Part shown: positions 35,714-43,518 of the stretch, in pieces | Numbering within the stretch: the stretch's first letter is position 1 | Layout of the letters: every line of letters begins with the position of its first letter | Source of the DNA: JBBDQZ01 sp040905705 | GTDB taxonomy: Bacteria > Bacteroidota > Rhodothermia > Balneolales > Natronogracilivirgulaceae | Direction: 5' to 3' | DNA: 64,000 nt | Assembly (NCBI GenBank): GCA_040905705.1 | Contig: JBBDQZ010000052.1 | Coordinates: 33,170 to 97,169 of the forward strand | Notes under the pieces: model-generated | Database searches by the model: none | Told to the model about the DNA's origin: nothing | What the model saw: only the letters and a program-made list of their open reading frames with translations | Position numbers and translations under genes: made by a program

Positions 35714-37312
35714 ATGAGTACTTCGCGGAATGATCAGATAATACAAATGAGCAGGAAGGATGATACTTCTGAATTGCAGTTTCTCCGGAATCAGCAACAA
35801 GTGATTGCTTCCCTCGCCGAAACATTTCTACGGGGTCACAGTGTAGCAAGCTTGTATACCGAAATAGGCAGGTCGATCAGTAAAGTTCTGCAGGTCGATG
35901 GATGTCTTCTGCTGGAATGTCCCACGGATGGCCATGGTTACCGCTTGCGTTCGGCATGTGGCCTGTGCAAAAAGAAAATGCTCGAGACGGTAGACTGGGT
36001 CGATAACAGACAGCTTGCCGAATCTCTTAAACGGGACGATGTATTGGTTGTAACGGACTATCTCGCATCAAAGAAATTTCATCCACCCGACCGGGAGTGT
36101 TTCAAGAATTACAGATCGGGTATGAGTGTTCGTATGCCCGGCCAGTCTGGTCCGATCGGAGTCCTGGCGATCTACCACTCTCAAGCCAGAAAGTATCGTG
36201 TCGATGAACAGGAGTTTTTAAGTACGATTTCCAATATGCTGGCCGGTGCACTGTCAAGAGACGCAAAAGAACGGGCTCTGAGAGAGACCGAGACCCGATC
36301 GAAAGTCATTTTAAATACAGCCGTGGATGCCATTATTACAATCGATGAAGATGGTCTTATCACGCTATTCAACCAGGCGGCACAACAGATGTTCGGTTAT
36401 ATGGAAGAGGAGGTGATCGGTCAAAAAGTCAATATGCTGATGCCGCAGCCGTACCGAAATGAGCATGATCAATATATGGAAAACTACAAATCAACCGGGA
36501 AGAAGAAGGTGATAGGAATCGGCCGGGAAATGACCGGTGAAAGAAAAGACGGCTCGACATTTCCTCTTTATCTTGCCGTAAGTGAGTTTAAGGTAGGTGA
36601 AAAACGCCATTATACCGGGATCATTCGTGATGTTACCGAACAACGTTCGCTTGAACAGGAAGTACTTCGTATCAGCGATCATGAGCGTCGGCGAATCGGG
36701 CAGGATCTGCATGACGGACTGGGACAAATGCTGACAGGAATTGGTTTGATGAGTCAGGGACTGGTTAATAAGCTTAAGAAGGAAAATCCCGGCATCGCGG
36801 AACAAGCTAAAGAAATTACACGGTTGCTAAGGGAAGCGGATGAATATGCCAAAAACCTTTCGAGAGGGTTGCTGCCGGTCGATTTTGAAGTGCGGGGATT
36901 GGTGACATCACTGGAACGGCTTGCCACCAATGCCGAGCGATTGTTCGGGGTGGAGTGTACTTTCAGAGAGTCTAATATTCCGGTATTTTATGATACGACG
37001 GTGGTTGAACACTTGTTTCGTATAACACAGGAAGCTATAAGCAATGCCGTCAAACACAGCCAGGCCGACAGAATCCGAATTGAACTGGAGGCCAATGAAG
37101 AATTTGCCGTATTGATGGTGAAGAATAACGGAAGGGGTTTTACGAGTGAATGGCAGCAAAAAAAAGGGTCGGGTATTGATATAATGCGATTTCGTGCACA
37201 ACTTATCGGTGCCACACTTGATATACAAAACCTGGAGGGGGGGGGTGTAGTGTTGAATTGTGTGTTGCCACGTACCGAAGCTATGTATCGCATGGAGGAT
37301 GAACAGGAGTGA
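35714..37312 (+). CDS. GAF-PAS sensor histidine kinase, NarX/DosS-type, with FixL-like PAS
   Basis: Soluble 532-residue kinase. Residues about 25-185 are a GAF domain. Residues about 195-310 are a PAS domain very close to FixL in its core (AVDAIITIDEDGLITLFNQA, then KDGSTFPLYLAV). His251 (in NEHDQY) occupies the place of the FixL proximal haem ligand (Bradyrhizobium His200), and Arg271 (in GIGRE) that of the distal Arg220, so haem and oxygen binding is a real possibility. The kinase core is HisKA_3 with ERRRIGQDLHDGLGQ (His333) and an N-box NAVKHS, ending in a GSGID box. No membrane span. The NarL-type regulator starts 37 bases later, its evident partner. Confidence 0.92.
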   Translation: MSTSRNDQIIQMSRKDDTSELQFLRNQQQVIASLAETFLRGHSVASLYTEIGRSISKVLQVDGCLLLECPTDGHGYRLRSACGLCKKKMLETVDWVDNRQLAESLKRDDVLVVTDYLASKKFHPPDRECFKNYRSGMSVRMPGQSGPIGVLAIYHSQARKYRVDEQEFLSTISNMLAGALSRDAKERALRETETRSKVILNTAVDAIITIDEDGLITLFNQAAQQMFGYMEEEVIGQKVNMLMPQPYRNEHDQYMENYKSTGKKKVIGIGREMTGERKDGSTFPLYLAVSEFKVGEKRHYTGIIRDVTEQRSLEQEVLRISDHERRRIGQDLHDGLGQMLTGIGLMSQGLVNKLKKENPGIAEQAKEITRLLREADEYAKNLSRGLLPVDFEVRGLVTSLERLATNAERLFGVECTFRESNIPVFYDTTVVEHLFRITQEAISNAVKHSQADRIRIELEANEEFAVLMVKNNGRGFTSEWQQKKGSGIDIMRFRAQLIGATLDIQNLEGGGVVLNCVLPRTEAMYRMEDEQE

Positions 37313-37348
37313 TTGCTAACGGGTATCTGCTGACAACCATTCGCTAAT

Positions 37349-38002
37349 ATGGGTACAAAAATTATTATTGTCGAAGATCATCCATTGATGCAAAAGGGAA
37401 TCGAGATGACCCTGGATGCCGAGATGGATTTTGAAGTAGTAGGAGCGGCTGTTTCGGCCGAACAAGCCCTGGAGTTTGTCTCGAAAGTAAATCCCGACCT
37501 GGCAATAATAGACATTTCATTGCCCGGGATGAACGGGATCGAACTGATCAAGCATTTTCGGACACACGATCCCGATTTGCTTATGCTGGTGGTTTCTCGT
37601 CATGATGAAGAGCTCTTTGCGGAACGGGCAATCAGGGCGGGAGCAAGAGGCTATATCATGAAGATGCAGGCTGGGGAACAGTTAGTAGAGGCCGTCCGAA
37701 AAATCCTGAAGGGAGGGTTTTTTCTGAGTGATAAAATGAGTAATAAAATACTGATGGAAATGGTTTCTGGAGGCCCGGGGAGGAAAGCAGCATCTCCTTA
37801 CGAACGGTTGAGTGACCGGGAACTGGAAGTCTTCCGAATGATTGGCCAGGGTAAAGCTACAAGGGATATTGCCAGGCGGCTTCATGTTTCGTCCAAAACG
37901 ATTGACTCCTACAAAGCCCGGATTAAAGAGAAACTAAACATTGGGAACAGTTCTAACTTGCTGCAGGAAGCGGTTCAGTGGGTCAAGGAAAGAGAGATGT
38001 AG
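37349..38002 (+). CDS. NarL/DosR-type response regulator
   Basis: 217 residues: receiver 1-120 with the acidic pair EDH, phosphoacceptor Asp55 (AIIDISLPGMNG), Ser in VVSRHD and Lys in YIMKMQ; LuxR-type helix-turn-helix at about 150-212 (LSDRELEVFRMIGQGKATRD, then SSKTIDSYKARIKEKL). It is directly downstream of the GAF-PAS kinase. Likely targets are the neighbouring genes of the low-oxygen group, in analogy with DosR, but no operator has been identified. Confidence 0.93.
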   Translation: MGTKIIIVEDHPLMQKGIEMTLDAEMDFEVVGAAVSAEQALEFVSKVNPDLAIIDISLPGMNGIELIKHFRTHDPDLLMLVVSRHDEELFAERAIRAGARGYIMKMQAGEQLVEAVRKILKGGFFLSDKMSNKILMEMVSGGPGRKAASPYERLSDRELEVFRMIGQGKATRDIARRLHVSSKTIDSYKARIKEKLNIGNSSNLLQEAVQWVKEREM

Positions 38003-38281
38003 TGGATTTGCCTACAAGGCATGCCATCTTATCACCCGTCTTAATTTCAGGTGATTGCCTATTACAATTTTTGTGTAAACGATAGATATTAGTAGTGTTC
38101 TGAAAACAGAATATGGTTGATGTGGATCATATAAATGCAATCAATGCGTTAAGCAGCTGCGTAGAACTACACAATCTGAAAGTTTTTCTTTATGCAAAAG
38201 TAACATGACAAGGTCAGAAAATTTTGCATTAACTGTTGACGAAACTACTACTGTTAATCAATTATTAAATAATTAAAGATT

Positions 38282-39535
38282 ATGAAAACATTTTATCTAA
38301 TCATTCTTGCCATATTTGTTTCGGTTACCGGAGCATACGCTCAATTTATGGGCCCCTTGCAGTATTATAATTCAAATGACAAAACAGGCATTAATACTTT
38401 TGAAGCACCGAAGACCACCGATGTGGAATTTGACGGTTTAAGGGTCCGTATTGGAGGTGCCAACACCCTGCAATTCCAGGCTTTGACACAAAGCGGAGCG
38501 GATGCTAGCTTAAACGACCTTGGCCCGAATTTCAATCTGGCTACGTCCAATCTTGATCTGGATGTGCAGCTGCATAACGGTTTGCGTATGCATCTCCGGA
38601 CCTATCTCTCATCGCGCCATCATTCGGAAGCCTGGGTGAAAGGAGGTTATATGCAGGTGGATCGGCTGGATTTCATTCGGGAAGGACTTTTTTCCGATGT
38701 GATGGACCGGGTAAGTATCAAAGTAGGCCATATGGAGGTCAATTACGGGGATACACACTTCCGGAGAACGGATAACGGAAAGGCCATTCACAACCCCTTT
38801 GTCGGGAATTATATCATGGATTCATTTACCACGGAAGTAGGCGGGGAAGTCTATTATCAACACAACGGCCTGCTGGCAATGGTCGGCGTTACCAATGGCA
38901 AACTGAATCAGAGTACTGTGAAAACCAGTCCCGCGACCAAACCTTCTGTTACAGGTAAACTGGGTTATGATCGTCAGCTTGACAGTGATCTCAGAGTCCG
39001 GATTACCGGATCGATTTATACCACATCGCAAGCTGCAGGGGTCTATCTTTACACAGCCGACCGGGCCGGTTCCCGTTACTATGACATATTCGAAGACAAC
39101 CGTATGAGTGGCCGGTTTAATCCCGGATTTAGCGCACGCGGTGTCGGCGGTGAGGTAACAGCGATTATGTTGAACCCATTTGTGAAATATCAGGGCCTGG
39201 AATTCTTTGGAGTGTTTGAAAATGCTTCCGGCAAAACCGGTGCAGAAACCGATACCCGTACTGTAAACCAATACGGTGCTGAACTCTTATATCGTTTCGG
39301 AGCTGATGAGAATTTCTATCTTGGCGGTCGTTACAATCTGGTTTCCGGTGAACAGTCTGGTGGTAATGAAATCGATATTACCCGCATTAATCTTGGCGGT
39401 GGATGGTTTCTGACCGACAATGTACTGACCAAGGTCGAATATGTACAGCAGAATTATGAGGGGTTTGCCGCCGGAGATCTTTGGGAAGACGGTGAATTCA
39501 GCGGGTTTATGCTTGAAGCCGTGATCAGTTTCTAA
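38282..39535 (+). CDS. Outer-membrane beta-barrel (porin-like) protein
   Basis: 417 residues with a signal peptide (KTFYLIILAIFVSVTGAYAQ) and alternating amphipathic strands throughout, ending in Phe (LEAVISF), the usual mark of an outer-membrane barrel handled by BamA. Glycines and aromatics cluster at strand ends (GGRYNLVSGEQSG, INLGGGWFLTDN). The substrate is not visible. It is separated by 84 bases from two YceI-type proteins on the same strand and probably forms a unit with them. Confidence 0.8.
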   Translation: MKTFYLIILAIFVSVTGAYAQFMGPLQYYNSNDKTGINTFEAPKTTDVEFDGLRVRIGGANTLQFQALTQSGADASLNDLGPNFNLATSNLDLDVQLHNGLRMHLRTYLSSRHHSEAWVKGGYMQVDRLDFIREGLFSDVMDRVSIKVGHMEVNYGDTHFRRTDNGKAIHNPFVGNYIMDSFTTEVGGEVYYQHNGLLAMVGVTNGKLNQSTVKTSPATKPSVTGKLGYDRQLDSDLRVRITGSIYTTSQAAGVYLYTADRAGSRYYDIFEDNRMSGRFNPGFSARGVGGEVTAIMLNPFVKYQGLEFFGVFENASGKTGAETDTRTVNQYGAELLYRFGADENFYLGGRYNLVSGEQSGGNEIDITRINLGGGWFLTDNVLTKVEYVQQNYEGFAAGDLWEDGEFSGFMLEAVISF

Positions 39536-39619
39536 AGTATATATTCCAGATACCGCATTTAATTCAAACCGGACAGGGCTGCTGAGTGGCCCTGTCTGTA
39601 TAACCAACAGGATACTGTA

Positions 39620-40234
39620 ATGAGACTCAAAGTTTTCTTATCAACGTTGTTTTCTGTTCTGTTTCTCGGAACGGTTGTTCCGGAACAAATAGTTGCACAG
39701 AGGTTAATCATCTCAGATGCTTCCACTATGACCATTTACGGGTCATCCAATGTGACAGACTGGGAAGCCAAAGTCAAGACGATCAATGGCGAGGTGGAAG
39801 TGAGCAGGCCAGACGGTGCCGACTGGTCCAATGCCGAAGCCTCCTGGTTCAAGCGAGTCGAAATCTCCATGCCGGTTGCAGATATTGATGCCGACTCTCG
39901 AAGAATGAATAGCAACATGCACGACTATCTGAAAATAAATAATCACCCGGTCATTACTTACCGGATGAAAGAAGCTCTTGAACTGGTTGTTTCCAATAAC
40001 CCCGGAGCCATACTGACAGCAGGCGGCATATTGACTGTAGGGGGAGTTTCCCATGAGTTCCAACACGATGTAAAGATATCGCAAGGTAGTAATGGCCGGC
40101 TCATTATTTCCGGATCAAAAGAACTTAAAATGAGTGATTTCGATATCAAACCTCCCACCGCAATGCTGGGATCAATTCGTGCTTACGATGAAATGAACAT
40201 TGAGTTTAATCTGATTCTTCAAGAAGTGCGATAA
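39620..40234 (+). CDS. YceI-family periplasmic protein (1)
   Basis: 204 residues with a signal peptide (LKVFLSTLFSVLFLGTVVPE) and a YceI lipocalin-like fold that binds isoprenoid-type lipids in characterised members. Typical marks are MTIYGSSNVTDWEAKVKT, RRMNSNMHDYLKINNHPVIT (the family 'r..dl...yF....p.i.f'), GGILTVGGVSHEF and KMSDFDIKPPTAMLGSI. A second YceI protein starts 7 bases after it, so the two are co-transcribed, and the porin-like gene precedes them. Confidence 0.9.
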   Translation: MRLKVFLSTLFSVLFLGTVVPEQIVAQRLIISDASTMTIYGSSNVTDWEAKVKTINGEVEVSRPDGADWSNAEASWFKRVEISMPVADIDADSRRMNSNMHDYLKINNHPVITYRMKEALELVVSNNPGAILTAGGILTVGGVSHEFQHDVKISQGSNGRLIISGSKELKMSDFDIKPPTAMLGSIRAYDEMNIEFNLILQEVR

Positions 40235-40241
40235 AAAATAT

Positions 40242-40901
40242 ATGGCCATGCGTATCCCTGATGTCTGTTTGAAATGGTTAATTGGCGGAATGGTGCTGTT
40301 TATGGGCCTGGCCACCCAGGTGACTGCTCAGGTGCTTTTTGACACACATACAGATAGCAAACTTTGGTTGGAGGGCTCATCGACGATTCATCGTTTTGAC
40401 TGTGTTGCCCGTTCCATTGATGGATCGGCGTTTATAAAAGGATATCCCAATGATGTGCCGGCCCGGGTAAACGGGAATGATCAGCCTGATCTTCATGTGC
40501 ATATCAGAATTCCCATCCGGAGTTTCGATTGTGGCCACTCACGCATGAATCGGGACATGTATGAAGCCCTTAAATCGGATGAATACGATTACATTACATT
40601 TGATTTTGAACAAGCCGAAAGGGTTGAAGGGGAGGCGTCCCGGGTATCCGGTTTTTTTGAAGAAGACTATCATACCTATAGAATTCGAGGTGTGCTGAAT
40701 ATTGCCGGTGTTGAGCGGGAGGTTTCAATGGTTATTGGCGGGCGGCCGGACGAACAAGGTCGCTACCGAATAAGAGGAGAAAAGAAAATCTCGATGAATG
40801 ATTATGATGTGGAACCGCCAACAGCTTTGCGGGGATTGATTCGCGCACATGATAATCTTACGGTTTTTTTTGATCTGATCGTCATTGAACAACAGACCTG
40901 A
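40242..40901 (+). CDS. YceI-family periplasmic protein (2)
   Basis: 219 residues, signal peptide ending near QVTAQ. Same fold as the upstream gene: KLWLEGSSTIHRFDCVARSI, SRMNRDMYEALKSDEYDYIT, RGVLNIAGVEREVSM and KISMNDYDVEPPTALRGLIR. It differs in having two extra Cys (FDCVARS and FDCGHSR) that could form a disulfide. Tight coupling to the first YceI gene suggests a heteromeric or sequential function. Confidence 0.9.
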   Translation: MAMRIPDVCLKWLIGGMVLFMGLATQVTAQVLFDTHTDSKLWLEGSSTIHRFDCVARSIDGSAFIKGYPNDVPARVNGNDQPDLHVHIRIPIRSFDCGHSRMNRDMYEALKSDEYDYITFDFEQAERVEGEASRVSGFFEEDYHTYRIRGVLNIAGVEREVSMVIGGRPDEQGRYRIRGEKKISMNDYDVEPPTALRGLIRAHDNLTVFFDLIVIEQQT

Positions 40902-40995
40902 TTTGTATTTTTTACACTTTTCAATGATATCTAAAGCAATCAAAGGCCGACCTAAATATTTCCATTCTTTGACGCAGACGCATCAACATAGTGTG

Positions 40996-42048
40996 ATGAA
41001 ACGAGAAATAATTTCCATACTTGAGGAAGCGAACCGCGCTCCATCCGTCTTAAACTCCCAGCCCTGGAAGTTTAGGGTGTGTGGAAACTCGGTGGAAGTA
41101 TATCTTGAACCAAAGCCCGGTCTCTCATTTATAGATCCTAAATACCGATTGCAGATGGCCAGCTGCGGCAGTTTGATTGCTTACTTGTGTCACGCCATGG
41201 AAATAAGAGGGTGGATCCCCAGGGTGGCTTATTTCCCCCGATTCGAAGAGGAAAATTTGATTGCCTATATTGGTTTTGAAGAGCCGGGCAGAAAGAAAAT
41301 GGCAAGAAGCACAAGGGAGGAACGTATATCAGCATCGATGTCCCAAAATCAGTCGATTGCGATGGAGAATATTCATACTGAGCTGATGGAACTCGCTGCA
41401 AAAAAAGATATTGAACTGGTCATACATAATGACAGTAAAAAACGGCAGCTAAAAACGTATTTTGAGGAAAAATGTGGACGAATGCTTCAAAATGATTCAT
41501 TCAGAGAACGCCTGAATATGTATTTCGGATCCGATCCGGCTGTGAACGAGTCTTTTGTTGGAGAGCATACTTGTGCCGGGAGTCATTCCACCGAGCGTAA
41601 AGCACGCAATAGTGGATCAAGTGAAATGTCTGAGCATTCGGACGATGTATCCAGCATTAATCCTTCCGTCAAAAAAAACTTCTCAAAGAACCTGGCGTTA
41701 TTGTCAGATCACTTTTTTTATCAGGATACGAAGGCAGATACTTTGGGGCTGCCGGACAGAGAGGGCGGACAAAGCCGGTATCTTATACTTGTGACCGGTT
41801 CTGATAATCGCTTTGCATGGACACGCTCTGGGGAAGTATTGGCGGATACACTTATTTTTCTTGAAAAATTAGAATCGATTGGATTAATAGTGTTACCGAT
41901 CATCAGCAATGAAGAATGTAGGGTATGGTTGAGAGAGGTCCTTGAAATCAAAGGATATCCTCAATTTGTATTTAAGATGGGGAGTCCCATTACCAGGAAA
42001 CATATTAGAAAACGCCCTGTAGAGGAAATGCTGAAATACGGATTCTAA
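40996..42048 (+). CDS. Acg-family nitroreductase-like flavoprotein
   Basis: About 350 residues from the ATG at 40996; starts at 40924 or 40885 are possible but the nearest to the family pattern is MKREIISILEEANRAPSVLN. ANRAPSVLNSQPWKFRV and MASCGSLIAYLCHAME are the FMN-binding signatures of the Acg (Rv2032-like) subgroup, which is a tandem-repeat nitroreductase fold often lacking a free active site and thought to store flavin. A linker at about 195-225 is Ser- and charge-rich and poorly conserved in style. The subgroup is a marker of DosR-type hypoxia regulons in mycobacteria. Confidence 0.85.
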   Translation: MKREIISILEEANRAPSVLNSQPWKFRVCGNSVEVYLEPKPGLSFIDPKYRLQMASCGSLIAYLCHAMEIRGWIPRVAYFPRFEEENLIAYIGFEEPGRKKMARSTREERISASMSQNQSIAMENIHTELMELAAKKDIELVIHNDSKKRQLKTYFEEKCGRMLQNDSFRERLNMYFGSDPAVNESFVGEHTCAGSHSTERKARNSGSSEMSEHSDDVSSINPSVKKNFSKNLALLSDHFFYQDTKADTLGLPDREGGQSRYLILVTGSDNRFAWTRSGEVLADTLIFLEKLESIGLIVLPIISNEECRVWLREVLEIKGYPQFVFKMGSPITRKHIRKRPVEEMLKYGF

Positions 42049-42189
42049 GAAACTTTTCTCGAAAAAGGGCGTGTTCCAAGAGACGTCCACCTTTCTCAAT
42101 GATAAAGCGCCCCTTCTTTATTTGTTAAGCGCCAGATGAATCCATTTGCAATAATTTCCTGATGGATTAAGTTGTTTTCCCTTAAAGGG

Positions 42190-42233
42190 GGCCGTTTTCA
42201 CAGTACATGGTTGTTGATGCTGTGTAAACGGCC
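42190..42233 (+). promoter_or_regulatory. Long hairpin upstream of the YeeE/YedE pair
   Basis: GGCCGTTTTCACAG pairs with CTGTGTAAACGGCC over 14 bp with one mismatch around a 16-base loop. No T-tract follows. It lies about 90 bases before the first transporter gene and could be a leader structure, an operator, or the remnant of a terminator of the nitroreductase gene. Confidence 0.5.
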
Positions 42234-42319
42234 AGCTTACGGATTTGGAAATACTTGAATATAATTATTTATATATGTATATTTTGAATCTATAACAATT
42301 CACTTAATAAATACGATCT

Positions 42320-42880
42320 ATGTTTGAATGGTTAATTCAGCCATGGCCCTGGTACGTGGCCGGCCCCGTTATTGGGCTTACCGTACCGTTGCTCCTCATT
42401 CTGGGGAACAAGGAGTTTGGCATCTCTTCAAATTTTAGACATATTTGTGCAGCCTGCCTGCCTGGCAGGATCCCATTCTTCCAGTACGACTGGAAATTGG
42501 AAGGCAGCTGGAATTTGATGTTTGTCCTGGGGGTAATCATCGGTGGTTTTCTTGGAGGATATGTCTTTCAAAACCCTCAACCCATTGCCCTTTCGTCTGC
42601 GACCATAGCAGACCTGGAACAACTTGGGCTGACAGATTTCAGCGGTTTTGTACCGTCGGAAGTTTTTTCCTGGGGAAATCTGTTTTCAATTCAAGGGCTG
42701 ATCATTATGGTTCTTGGAGGATTTCTGGTCGGATTTGGTACCCGATATGGCGGTGGATGTACATCCGGCCATGCCATTACCGGGCTTTCCAATTTGCAAC
42801 TGCCGTCACTGATTGCCGTGATCGGCTTTTTCATAGGTGGTTTGGTGGTCACACATCTGTTCTACCCGCTTATCTTTTAA
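42320..42880 (+). CDS. YeeE/YedE-family sulfur transporter, first half
   Basis: 186-residue membrane protein of the YeeE/YedE (PF04143) family whose characterised members import thiosulfate. Several spans: PWYVAGPVIGLTVPLLLILG, WNLMFVLGVIIGGFLGGYVF, GLIIMVLGGFLVGFG, and the C-terminal LIAVIGFFIGGLVV. The conserved transport Cys is in RYGGGCTSGHAITG, and a further pair lies in ICAACLPG. The second half-protein starts 25 bases later, the common split arrangement. Confidence 0.9.
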   Translation: MFEWLIQPWPWYVAGPVIGLTVPLLLILGNKEFGISSNFRHICAACLPGRIPFFQYDWKLEGSWNLMFVLGVIIGGFLGGYVFQNPQPIALSSATIADLEQLGLTDFSGFVPSEVFSWGNLFSIQGLIIMVLGGFLVGFGTRYGGGCTSGHAITGLSNLQLPSLIAVIGFFIGGLVVTHLFYPLIF

Positions 42881-42904
42881 TCAGGAATATTAAATAGTTT
42901 ATAT

Positions 42905-43321
42905 ATGCAATTCATCAAATACACGGTGGCCGGTACCTTATTTGGCTTTGTTCTGACCAAAGCCGAAGTGATTTCCTGGTTTCGCATCCAGGAAATGTTC
43001 CGTTTTCAGGATTTTCACATGTATGGAATTATAGGTTCGGCAGTGCTGGTCGGGTTGGTTTCCATTCAGATCATCAAATGGTTTGGCTTGAAGGATATAG
43101 ACGGCAGGCCCATTACCATCTTGCCCAAGGATACAACACATATGAAGCAGTATATTATCGGCGGCACCCTGTTCGGTTTTGGATGGGCGTTAACCGGGGC
43201 CTGCCCTGGTCCGCTTTTTGCTTTGCTGGGCAGCGGGATCACCGTTATTCTAATCCCGATTCTTTCGGCGATTGCCGGTACTTACACATACGGTGCACTG
43301 ATGGAAAGACTTCCTCACTGA
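42905..43321 (+). CDS. YeeE/YedE-family sulfur transporter, second half (DUF6691 type)
   Basis: 138 residues, three to four spans, and the half-family signature FGWALTGACPGPLFALLGSG with the transport Cys. It probably pairs with the upstream half to form the functional sulfur-compound channel. A terminator follows, so the pair may be transcribed apart from the dioxygenase gene. Confidence 0.9.
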   Translation: MQFIKYTVAGTLFGFVLTKAEVISWFRIQEMFRFQDFHMYGIIGSAVLVGLVSIQIIKWFGLKDIDGRPITILPKDTTHMKQYIIGGTLFGFGWALTGACPGPLFALLGSGITVILIPILSAIAGTYTYGALMERLPH

Positions 43322-43324
43322 TAT

Positions 43325-43372
43325 AACCGGATATCTTTCAGCAGTTAAGCACATAAACCATATCCGGTTTTT
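43325..43372 (+). terminator. Terminator after the YeeE/YedE pair
   Basis: AACCGGATAT and ATATCCGGTT form a 10-bp stem with a 25-base loop and a run of five T at the 3' side, starting immediately after the stop codon. Confidence 0.75.
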
Positions 43373-43391
43373 AGCTCTAAATGAGGTTGTC

Positions 43392-43431
43392 CTTTTCAGG
43401 GCTCAAAATATCTTTTCAGGACTCAAAATAT
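43392..43431 (+). repeat. Tandem 20-bp direct repeat upstream of the persulfide dioxygenase gene
   Basis: CTTTTCAGGGCTCAAAATAT is followed immediately by CTTTTCAGGACTCAAAATAT, one mismatch in 20, with a trace of a third unit (TTTAGGA). It ends 87 bases before the start codon, a suitable place for two protein dimers on the same face of the helix. Confidence 0.85.
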
Positions 43432-43518
43432 TTTAGGATGGTGAACTCTATTGCTGTTTAATAAAAAAGTCCGGGAAGCCTTGTTATACGTATCAATTAA
43501 AAGTTCAAGGAATGAAAA

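Noticed and set aside
42445..42897. A 150-codon open frame over the first YeeE/YedE gene
   Set aside because: It is a second frame of the transporter gene; the family motifs are in the other frame.
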